Shown here piece after piece: positions 42,429 to 49,537 of a DNA stretch of 64,000 nucleotides (positions are counted from its first letter, which is position 1; each line of letters opens with the position of its first letter). Under the pieces are notes generated by a model that was not told where the DNA came from, searched no databases, and saw only the letters and a list, made by a program, of their open reading frames with translations. This DNA is from Chthonomonas sp. UBA2387. Lineage in GTDB: Bacteria > Armatimonadota > Fimbriimonadia > Fimbriimonadales > Fimbriimonadaceae. The position numbers and the translations under genes are program-made. The DNA is taken from NCBI GenBank assembly GCA_002343445.1, contig DDSP01000064.1, positions 25,340 to 89,339 of the forward strand, read 5' to 3'.

Positions 42429-43118
42429 CTACCCCTGCTCGTCGGTGTGCAACCGGTGCGTCGCCGCATAGAGCCACGGACCGGCCATGGTCTGAAGAAT
42501 CCCGTAGGCCAACAGCCCTCCCATGGCGGTCAAACCTGCCTGATCCGTCCCCAATCCGAACGCGTAGCGCAGTCCGCCGACCCCGAGCGCCGCCACCGGC
42601 ATGAGCATCGGCAACGCCAACACACCCGCCAGCGACTCTCGTTGGCTCGCCTGGGCGACGAGCGCCCCGCACACCGAAACCGTTCCCGACAGCGCCACGT
42701 ACCCGCCCAGCAACGTGCCGAGCAGCACCCACCCGTGAACGATCGTCACGCCCACCATGGCCGTGTACACCAACGTGATCATCGTGCCCAGAATCGCGAT
42801 CTGGATCAGGTTGAACGCCGCTTTCCCCCAGAACACGGCGTGCGGCCGCGCGGCGAGCCGCAGCAGGCTCGACGTCCCTTGCTCCTCCTCGCTGATGAAG
42901 CACCTCGGCAGCGCCACGACCGAAGCGAACAGCAAGATCACCCACAGCATCCCGGCGGCCAGCCCCTCGCCCAGTTTGAGCCCGTAGGCGGCCAAAGCGA
43001 CAGCGATGACGGCCACGAAAGAAAACGCCCCGGAAGTCGTCCAGCCCGATTTCGCCCGGCGCTCGACGGCCCACTCCTTGAGGAACACGGCCTTGATCTC
43101 GGCCAGCCACGGATTCAT
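42429..43118 (-). CDS. ccmB: haem exporter permease CcmB
   Basis: 229 residues with six predicted helices. FISEEEQGTSSLLRLAA near the first cytoplasmic loop and the helix run matching CcmB (LGTMITLVYTAMVG, LAGVLALPMLMPVAALGVGG) place it as the permease paired with CcmA. It overlaps ccmA by four bases (ATG 43118 before the ccmA stop) and is 13 nt from ccmC. Confidence 0.92.
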   Translation of the reverse strand: MNPWLAEIKAVFLKEWAVERRAKSGWTTSGAFSFVAVIAVALAAYGLKLGEGLAAGMLWVILLFASVVALPRCFISEEEQGTSSLLRLAARPHAVFWGKAAFNLIQIAILGTMITLVYTAMVGVTIVHGWVLLGTLLGGYVALSGTVSVCGALVAQASQRESLAGVLALPMLMPVAALGVGGLRYAFGLGTDQAGLTAMGGLLAYGILQTMAGPWLYAATHRLHTDEQG

Positions 43119-43705
43119 CGAGGCGTCCCTCCCAGGTCGAGGCGGACGTTGGCGAGTTCGACGTCGCGCGGGTCGTTCGTGGCAAGAATGGCGACGCCAC
43201 GTTCCCGCTGCTTCACCGCCATCTCGCGCACGAGTTCCACGCCCGGACCGTCCAGACCCGCGCTCGGCTCGTCGAGAACCAGAACCTGCGGCTGATGGAT
43301 CCGGGCCAGCGCCAGCCGAAGCCGCCCCCGCATCCCCGTCGAATACTCCTGCACGAGTTGGTCGCCCGCACGGGTCAACCCGACCTCTTCGAGCAACGCG
43401 TCCACATCGGCGTCGCACCCGCGCATCTGGGCAAAAAGGCTCAGGTGTTCGCGGCCTGTGAGATGAACGTAGCAATTCTGTTCGACGCTCGCGTAGCCCA
43501 GCGAAACGCGTTCGTCTCGAACGGGAAGGGTGACCTTGCCTTCGGTGGCCGGAATGAGCCCGACGAGAGTCTTGAGCAACGTGGATTTGCCCACGCCGTT
43601 CCCCCCCGTCACGACCAAGATCTCGCCCGCTTCCAGGCTGAAGTCGATCCCCCTGTAAATCCACCTGCGGCCGTACCTTTTGCCGAGATTGGATGCGGAG
43701 ACCAC
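43115..43705 (-). CDS. ccmA: haem exporter ATP-binding protein CcmA
   Basis: 196 residues from GTG 43705. The ABC core is complete: Walker A GGNGVGKST, signature YSTGMRGRLRLALA, Walker B VLVLDEPSAG. Its compact size, the N-terminus VSASNLGKRYGRRWIYRGIDF and its place in a ccmABCD run identify CcmA. The predicted transcript starts at the GTG itself (CATACT at 43713-43718, with an extended TG). ccmE, ccmF and ccmH are not in the window. Confidence 0.92.
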   Translation of the reverse strand: MVSASNLGKRYGRRWIYRGIDFSLEAGEILVVTGGNGVGKSTLLKTLVGLIPATEGKVTLPVRDERVSLGYASVEQNCYVHLTGREHLSLFAQMRGCDADVDALLEEVGLTRAGDQLVQEYSTGMRGRLRLALARIHQPQVLVLDEPSAGLDGPGVELVREMAVKQRERGVAILATNDPRDVELANVRLDLGGTPR

Positions 43706-43712
43706 GACTTTG

Positions 43713-43718
43713 AGTATG
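43713..43718 (-). promoter_or_regulatory. -10-like hexamer, leaderless type, for ccmABCD
   Basis: Minus-strand TGC-CATACT (extended -10) ends 7 nt before GTG 43705. Confidence 0.6.
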
Positions 43719-43739
43719 GCAGGATCGTCTCTGGTAGCG

Positions 43740-43745
43740 TAGAAT
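43740..43745 (+). promoter_or_regulatory. -10-like hexamer upstream of the ABC exporter
   Basis: TAGAAT, divergent from the ccm promoter 22 bp away. It leaves a leader of about 110 nt with AGGAGG at 43849-43854, 6 nt before GTG 43861. Confidence 0.5.
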
Positions 43746-43860
43746 GCGCAGGTGGTGGCGGTGTGCAAAGGCGCACCCGCTCGCGGCGAGGTGGACTGGA
43801 ACACTCCGCGCCGCTTCACTCTCTTCGTCTCTCGACCGTTGTTTCGGCAGGAGGACCCTA

Positions 43861-46056
43861 GTGCCGAATCTGTTGCCCGCAGACATCCGTATCCCGGAAG
43901 CGGAAACCGTTCGCTTCACGATGGAAGGCGACCTCACGAGCGTTGGCTCGCTGGGGCGTTCGTTGCTGGTCGCCACCGAGACGCACCTCTATCGGTACGA
44001 CCAGACGCCCTTGGGCACGTCGCTGGTCGCCCAGTGGCCCATCGCCGAACTGCTGAACCCTCGCATCGAAGACCTGGTCGACGCGTACGCCCTCATCGCC
44101 GACCACAATAGCGCCTCGGTCGAGCTTCTACGCGTCACGACGGCCCTGCAGAACCCGATCAACAACACGCAGAAGCGGGTCGAGGCCCTCGTCGCCAAAG
44201 AACCGTTGCCCGACCTGGAGGACACGCGCCGCATCTGCCCCAAGTGCAGCCGCCCGTTGCCCCAACACAGCGACGTCTGCGAACACTGCGTGAGCCGGGG
44301 CAAAACCTTGCTTCGCCTCTTCGGGTTCACCAAACCCTACAAGATCAGGCTCCTCTGGGGCACCTTCCTGATTCTGGCCGGCACGGTCGTCGAACTCATC
44401 CCGCCGTATCTGTCGAAGCTCCTCGTGGACGACGTGCTCACCGGCGAACAGGTGTGGATGTTCGGCTGGCTCATCGGCGGCCTCGTCGCGTCCAGGTTCG
44501 TGCTGTCGCTCATCCAGATGGCGCGCGGCCGCAACGTGGCCCTCCTCGGCCGCAACATCGCCATCGACATCCGGGGCGCGCTCTTCCGCAAACTGCAACA
44601 ACTGTCGCTCGGCTTCTACGACAAGCGCTCGGTGGGCTCGCTGATGTCGCGCGTGACCAACGACACCGGAGCGCTGTACGACGTCCTCATCGACGGTGTT
44701 CCCATCACGATCAACCAAGGCGCGATGCTCATCGGCATCCCCATCGTGATGCTCATCATGGATTGGAAGGTGGCCATCTGGGTGCTCGCGCCCATGCCGC
44801 TCATCCTCATCGCCGTCCACATCTTCCGCAAAAAGATGGAGCGGGTTTGGAGCCGGTTCTGGCACAACTGGTCGCGCCTGAGCGGGTCGCTGAACGGCGT
44901 CCTGCAAGGCATGCGCGTGGTCAAGGCGTTCCACGGCGAAAGCCGCGAGGTCACCCGGTTCGACAAGCGCATCACCGACGTGGCGCAGACGGGCTACCAG
45001 GCCGAAGTCAGCTGGTCCACCCTGTTCCCCGTGGTCATGTTCACCATGGGCCTCAGCACGGTCATGATCTGGTGGGTGGGCGGCCAAGCCGTCCTGCGCG
45101 GCGAAACGACCATCGGCGACCTGACGGCCTTCGTCGGCTACGCCCTGATGCTCAACCATCCGCTGATGATGCTCCAGCGCATCATCGACTGGACGAGCCG
45201 ATCCCTGACCGCAGCAGAACGCGTGTTCGAAGTCCTGGATACTCCGCTCGACGTGCCCGACAGCCCCGACGCCGTCGCCATGCCGCGCATCGAGGGCAAC
45301 GTCACGTTCGAGGACGTTCGTTTTGGCTACGAAAAGTCGCGCGAGATCGTCAAGGGCATCAGCCTGGAAGTCGCCGCCGGCGAGATGATCGGCCTGGTCG
45401 GCCATTCGGGAGCGGGGAAGTCCACGCTCATCAACCTGCTCATGCGGTTCTACGACCCGACCGATGGGCGCATCCTCGTGGATGGGGTGGACCTGAAGCA
45501 GATCAAGGTGGACGACTTCCGCCGCCAGGTGGGCGTCGTCATGCAGGAGTCCTACCTGTTCCCGGGCACCGTCGGGCAGAACATCGCGTACGGTCGGCCC
45601 GATGCCACCCTGGAAGAAGTCATCGCCGCCGCCAAAGCCGCCAACGCGCACGATTTCATCGTCAACTTCCCGGACGGGTACGACGCCTACGTGGGCGAGC
45701 GGGGCCAACGGCTTTCGGGAGGCGAGCGGCAGCGCATCGCCATCGCGCGCGCCATCCTCCACAACCCGCGCATCCTCATCCTCGACGAAGCCACGGCCAG
45801 CGTGGACACCGAAACCGAACGCATGATCCAGGAGGCTCTGGAGCGCCTGATCGCAGGGCGTACGGTGTTCGCCATCGCGCACCGGTTGTCCACCCTGCGC
45901 AGCGCCGATCGCCTGGTGGTGCTGGATCAGGGCAAGGTCGCCGAGATCGGCACGCACGACGAGTTGCTCAAGCGCGAGAACGGCATCTTCGCCAAGCTCG
46001 TGACGATGCAAACCGAGATCAACAAGGTCCGAGAGAACTACATCGCCGAAGACTGA
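43861..46056 (+). CDS. ABC exporter (ABCB/MsbA type) with N-terminal beta domain and zinc ribbon
   Basis: 731 residues; GTG 43861 is set by the AGGAGG just before it. Residues 1-110 are a beta-rich domain (FTMEGDLTSVGSLGRSLLVATETHLYRYD...) of a kind that recalls PH or WD-type folds. At about 122-140 a CPKC...CEHC zinc ribbon precedes six transmembrane helices (about 155-440). The nucleotide-binding domain has Walker A GHSGAGKST, signature LSGGERQR and Walker B ILILDEATAS. Such homodimeric exporters flip lipids or export drugs. The extra zinc domain is unusual for ABC exporters and may regulate transport. Confidence 0.9.
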   Translation: MPNLLPADIRIPEAETVRFTMEGDLTSVGSLGRSLLVATETHLYRYDQTPLGTSLVAQWPIAELLNPRIEDLVDAYALIADHNSASVELLRVTTALQNPINNTQKRVEALVAKEPLPDLEDTRRICPKCSRPLPQHSDVCEHCVSRGKTLLRLFGFTKPYKIRLLWGTFLILAGTVVELIPPYLSKLLVDDVLTGEQVWMFGWLIGGLVASRFVLSLIQMARGRNVALLGRNIAIDIRGALFRKLQQLSLGFYDKRSVGSLMSRVTNDTGALYDVLIDGVPITINQGAMLIGIPIVMLIMDWKVAIWVLAPMPLILIAVHIFRKKMERVWSRFWHNWSRLSGSLNGVLQGMRVVKAFHGESREVTRFDKRITDVAQTGYQAEVSWSTLFPVVMFTMGLSTVMIWWVGGQAVLRGETTIGDLTAFVGYALMLNHPLMMLQRIIDWTSRSLTAAERVFEVLDTPLDVPDSPDAVAMPRIEGNVTFEDVRFGYEKSREIVKGISLEVAAGEMIGLVGHSGAGKSTLINLLMRFYDPTDGRILVDGVDLKQIKVDDFRRQVGVVMQESYLFPGTVGQNIAYGRPDATLEEVIAAAKAANAHDFIVNFPDGYDAYVGERGQRLSGGERQRIAIARAILHNPRILILDEATASVDTETERMIQEALERLIAGRTVFAIAHRLSTLRSADRLVVLDQGKVAEIGTHDELLKRENGIFAKLVTMQTEINKVRENYIAED

Positions 46057-46060
46057 GCCG

Positions 46061-46066
46061 TATACT
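46061..46066 (+). promoter_or_regulatory. -10-like hexamer, leaderless type
   Basis: TATACT, a near-consensus -10 box, ends 6 nt before GTG 46073. Confidence 0.65.
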
Positions 46067-46072
46067 CGGGGC

Positions 46073-47185
46073 GTGACGCTCTGGACCGCTTTGCTCGTCG
46101 TCGGGTTGGCTTGCCTCGTCGTGACTGCGGAAGCCCAACCCCTGCGCTCCCACGAGGTGGATGCCTCGGGCCGCATCACGTTCCGCTACGTTGCCGTCAA
46201 TGCGCAGAAGGTCGAGGTGAACGTTGAAGGCGCGTCGGCCATCGCCATGACCAAGGGCAGCGGCGGCGTGTGGACGGCCACCACTGAGCCGATGAAACCC
46301 GACCTCTACGGCTACAGCTTCCTGGTGGACGGCGTGACCCAGTTGGACCCGCTCAACCCGGTCACGAAGCCGAACCTCATCTGGCCGTCCAACATGGTGC
46401 TCGTGCCGGGGGCGAACGATGGGTTCTGGGAGGAGCGGGACGTGCCGCGCGGACGGGTGCATCGGCACTTCTACAAGTCTGGCGTGGTCGGGGACCGTCG
46501 CGAGTTCTTCGTCTACACCCCGCCGAAGTATGAAGAAAGCCGGAGCCGCTTGCCGGTGCTGTACCTGCTCCACGGATTCTCGGATATGGCCAACGGCTGG
46601 ACCGAGATCGGGCGTGCGCACGTGATCCTCGACAACCTGCTGGCCGAAGGCAAGGTCAAGCCGATGGTGGTCGTGATGCCGTTGGGCTATGGCGTCGAAG
46701 GTTTCGCCCGCCCGGGCAGCGCGGCCTTCCGCGACCGGAGCCTTACCCGCCAAAACTTCGACAAGTTCCGCGAAGCGTTGCTGACCGAAGTGCTGCCCAC
46801 GGTGGAGAAGAGCTACCGTGTTTCGAACAAGCGCGAGCATCGGGCCATCGCGGGCCTCTCGATGGGCGGGGCGGAAAGCCTCTTCGTCGGCTTGACGAAC
46901 CTGGACAAGTTTTCGGCGATCGGGGCGTTCAGCTCGGGCGGCCTCCCCGCGACCCAACCCGAGGACGTGTTCGCCAAGCTCGATGTGGCCGCGGCGAACA
47001 AGCTCTCGGCGTTTTGGATGGTCTGCGGTACGGAAGACGGCCTGATCGGGTTCCAGCGCGGCTTCGCCACTTGGCTGCGCGAGAAGGGCGTCAAGGTCGA
47101 AACCTCCGAGACCTCCGGCGGCCACGTGTGGATGCTCTGGCGTCGCAACCTGACCGACTTCGCACAGAAGCTGTTCAAGTCGTAG
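46073..47185 (+). CDS. exported CE1-type esterase with N-terminal E-set (glycan-binding-like) domain
   Basis: 370 residues from GTG 46073 with a signal peptide (WTALLVVGLACLVVTAEA). Residues of about 25-110 form an Ig-like E-set fold (ITFRYVAVNAQKVEVNVEG...KPDLYGYSFLVDGV) as in glycogen-branching and esterase proteins. The alpha/beta-hydrolase domain has the nucleophile S263 in GLSMGGAES, an oxyanion region LLHGFSDMANGW, and the His in SGGHVWMLWRR. This is the feruloyl/acetyl-xylan esterase D type (CE1). Probably releases acyl groups from plant cell wall glycans. Confidence 0.87.
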   Translation: MTLWTALLVVGLACLVVTAEAQPLRSHEVDASGRITFRYVAVNAQKVEVNVEGASAIAMTKGSGGVWTATTEPMKPDLYGYSFLVDGVTQLDPLNPVTKPNLIWPSNMVLVPGANDGFWEERDVPRGRVHRHFYKSGVVGDRREFFVYTPPKYEESRSRLPVLYLLHGFSDMANGWTEIGRAHVILDNLLAEGKVKPMVVVMPLGYGVEGFARPGSAAFRDRSLTRQNFDKFREALLTEVLPTVEKSYRVSNKREHRAIAGLSMGGAESLFVGLTNLDKFSAIGAFSSGGLPATQPEDVFAKLDVAAANKLSAFWMVCGTEDGLIGFQRGFATWLREKGVKVETSETSGGHVWMLWRRNLTDFAQKLFKS

Positions 47186-47206
47186 ACGGCGTGCTATGCA
47201 AGGCGT

Positions 47207-47228
47207 AGCCCCACCCTCCGTGGCGGCT
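47207..47228. terminator. hairpin between convergent esterase and BTAD genes
   Basis: AGCC-CCAC-CCTCC-GTGG-C-GGCT, 8 bp with one bulged C, in the 45-nt convergent gap. No T-run follows, so it is a weak candidate. Confidence 0.35.
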
Positions 47229-47230
47229 GG

Positions 47231-49480
47231 TTAGTGCAGGCACTCGCCGAGCGACCGAATCTCCTCGGGAATCAGTCGGCGCGGTACCTGCGCCCCCTTG
47301 TCGAGTTCCGAGGCCACGTCCGATCGGTCCAAGAGCGCTTCCAAACGCTGCAGGGCGGCTTCGCCGCGCCGATGGAACCCGGTGTGGCGTGGGAGAGTTC
47401 GTGCGCCGAGTCGTCTGCCAATCCCCAAGGCACGAGCCGCGCTGGGCAAGTCGTCTAGTTCGACAAGCACGGCAGCAGCCCACAGAGCGAGCTCTCCAAG
47501 GGCGAGATCCAGGTTCGCCTGCTGGGCCGCTTCGGCCGCTTTGGCCAAACCCAGCAGGGCCTCGGGGTGCCTTTCTGCGCGCCAGTGGATCAGCGCATCG
47601 ATCTCCAAGCAGGAGACATGACCCGAGGTGTCTCCGTGACGGTGCACCAAGACCAGCGCATGGCGGATGTGGTCGTGCGCCGCGTCGGCGTTGTCGTCGA
47701 GCGAGGCGCGGATTGCGAGGCTCCTTCTCGCCCAGGCTTCGCCGAGGGCGTCGCCCGAGAGGGTGCAGACCCGCAAGGCGGCCTCCAACAGCCGCTGCGC
47801 TTCCGCGTACTCACCTTCTCCAGCTGCCAGATGAGCCTGATGACGCAACGCGATCCCCACACCCAAGTCGTCCCCGAGTGCGTCGGCTCGGGCGAACGCC
47901 TCGCGGAAGGCGGCACGCGCCTCGGCAAGTCGGCCCCGATGCTGAAGATTCAGCCCCAGCACCATCAGCGCATCCAAACCTTCCACCGGCATCCCTGCCT
48001 CTTCGTACCATTCGGCAGACTCCCTGGCAAATCGCCCTTCAGCTCGCTTCAACCCCCGGCCATGCGCCAAGAGTGCCATGGCGTAGCACCAGGCGGCCCG
48101 GGTCGCCGGAGACAGCGACGTCCCTGGGACCTGCGATTCGCGCAGGTCGGCGGCGCACTGTTCCAACTCGCCTCCGCTCAGATGGAGGCGTGCCCGATGG
48201 ATGAGCAAGTCCGCCCGCAGGGAGTCTTCGATCGTTCCGGACCGCAACGCTTCATTGGCCATTTGCTTGGCTTCGCCGAGCTTGCCCGCGTACACCAGCG
48301 CTCGCCGGGAAGTCATCGCGACTCGAGCGGCCAGTTCATGGTCCCCACTTTCTTTGGACCATTGGAATGCGGCGACGATCAGCGGGGTCTCCTCGGCCAA
48401 GCGTTCGCCCCAGATTCCGCGCAGCCCCCGCAGCCCCGGGTGATTCGCCTCCTCAAGCAGCCGTATGGTGTGGGCGACCAGACGGCCCTTGGTGTCTCGA
48501 TCGGTCTCTCTGCCTTGCGGCGCCAGCTTCACCCGGTATCTGGGCGTCGGATCTGCAGTCGCGACTTCGATCCAACCGAGTTCGACCGCTCGGGCCAGAA
48601 GCGCAAAGGCGTCGATGCGGTTGCACGCGACTGCGGCCGTCTCGCGAGTGAACGTCCCGGGAATCAGGGCCCAGTCTGCGATGGGCAACTCTTCGTGAGA
48701 GACCCGGTGAACGGGCACCTCGATCCTCGTCGTGTTCTGCGCACGTCGGACGCTTTCGGCAAGGTTTCGGAGAGACACGGAGGGCGCGATGCCCAGTTGT
48801 CGCTGGATCTGGCGCTCGAACTCGGCGTAGGTCCTCATGACGTCGGACTCCAAACCGCTACCCTTCGCACAGACGAGCAGCGCCGACATCAGTCGCTCGT
48901 CCAACGGATCGCGGTGGAGAAGCAACTGCAGCAAGCGGATTGCGTTGGGGTCTTGACCGACGTTCAGCAGGCTGGCCAGTTCGAGAGCCGCGTCCCGGAT
49001 TTGGGTCCGCATGATGCGCCGCTCGGCGTCGATCCAATCGGTGTGGTAGTCCTCAAGCAACTCGCCCTCGGCATGAGCCAGAGCTGCTTTGTAGGCCTCC
49101 GAGTCTTGGGTTGCCTGCGCGTGCCGCAGGTCGTGTTCGAACAGCACGAGGTCGAGGTCGACGGCACCGAGATCGAGAGCCAGAGTGAGTCGTTCGCTTC
49201 GAATCGCTATGGCGAGCCCTGGTTCGGCACGGTTCATTGCATCCCGCAATCCGACGAGCGCCTGACGAAGTCGTTGCAAGGTGCGGTCCGTGCCTTCACC
49301 CGGCCAGAGCAGTTCGGCAAGAACCTCGCGGGAGACGGTGCGGCCTCTCGCCAAGGCAAGTCGAGCGAGCAACAACGCGGAACGGCGCTGGCTGAACTGG
49401 GAGACCATTCGCTCGCAACCAAGAATCCGCAAACCTCCGAAGGTCTGGATTTTGGGGCGGTTCAGTGGGATTGCGCTCAA
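47231..49480 (-). CDS. BTAD (SARP/AfsR-like) transcription regulator without the NB-ARC ATPase
   Basis: 749 residues from TTG 49480, the first in-frame start after TACAAT at 49512-49517. A winged-helix DNA-binding domain (about 10-85, FGGLRILG...SQRRSALLLARLAL, LAELLWPGEGTDRTLQRLRQAL) is followed by the bacterial transcriptional activator domain (about 95-240, ELLEDYHTDWIDAERR, DPLDERLMSALL). Next is a second winged-helix-like stretch (ALIPGTFTRETAAVAC...YRVK) and about 380 residues of TPR helices. AfsR-type proteins have a P-loop ATPase between those parts; none is present here. It is divergent from the dockerin-ended gene and may control it. Confidence 0.8.
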   Translation of the reverse strand: MSAIPLNRPKIQTFGGLRILGCERMVSQFSQRRSALLLARLALARGRTVSREVLAELLWPGEGTDRTLQRLRQALVGLRDAMNRAEPGLAIAIRSERLTLALDLGAVDLDLVLFEHDLRHAQATQDSEAYKAALAHAEGELLEDYHTDWIDAERRIMRTQIRDAALELASLLNVGQDPNAIRLLQLLLHRDPLDERLMSALLVCAKGSGLESDVMRTYAEFERQIQRQLGIAPSVSLRNLAESVRRAQNTTRIEVPVHRVSHEELPIADWALIPGTFTRETAAVACNRIDAFALLARAVELGWIEVATADPTPRYRVKLAPQGRETDRDTKGRLVAHTIRLLEEANHPGLRGLRGIWGERLAEETPLIVAAFQWSKESGDHELAARVAMTSRRALVYAGKLGEAKQMANEALRSGTIEDSLRADLLIHRARLHLSGGELEQCAADLRESQVPGTSLSPATRAAWCYAMALLAHGRGLKRAEGRFARESAEWYEEAGMPVEGLDALMVLGLNLQHRGRLAEARAAFREAFARADALGDDLGVGIALRHQAHLAAGEGEYAEAQRLLEAALRVCTLSGDALGEAWARRSLAIRASLDDNADAAHDHIRHALVLVHRHGDTSGHVSCLEIDALIHWRAERHPEALLGLAKAAEAAQQANLDLALGELALWAAAVLVELDDLPSAARALGIGRRLGARTLPRHTGFHRRGEAALQRLEALLDRSDVASELDKGAQVPRRLIPEEIRSLGECLH

Positions 49481-49525
49481 CGTACGCCTGAATTCACGAT
49501 TCTTTGACGCTATTGTAACGGTTTC

Positions 49526-49531
49526 TATACG
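49526..49531 (+). promoter_or_regulatory. -10-like hexamer, leaderless type
   Basis: TATACG ends 6 nt before GTG 49538, in the same setting as TATACT-CGGGGC-GTG at 46061. It overlaps the divergent regulator's promoter region. Confidence 0.5.
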
Positions 49532-49537
49532 GGGGGC

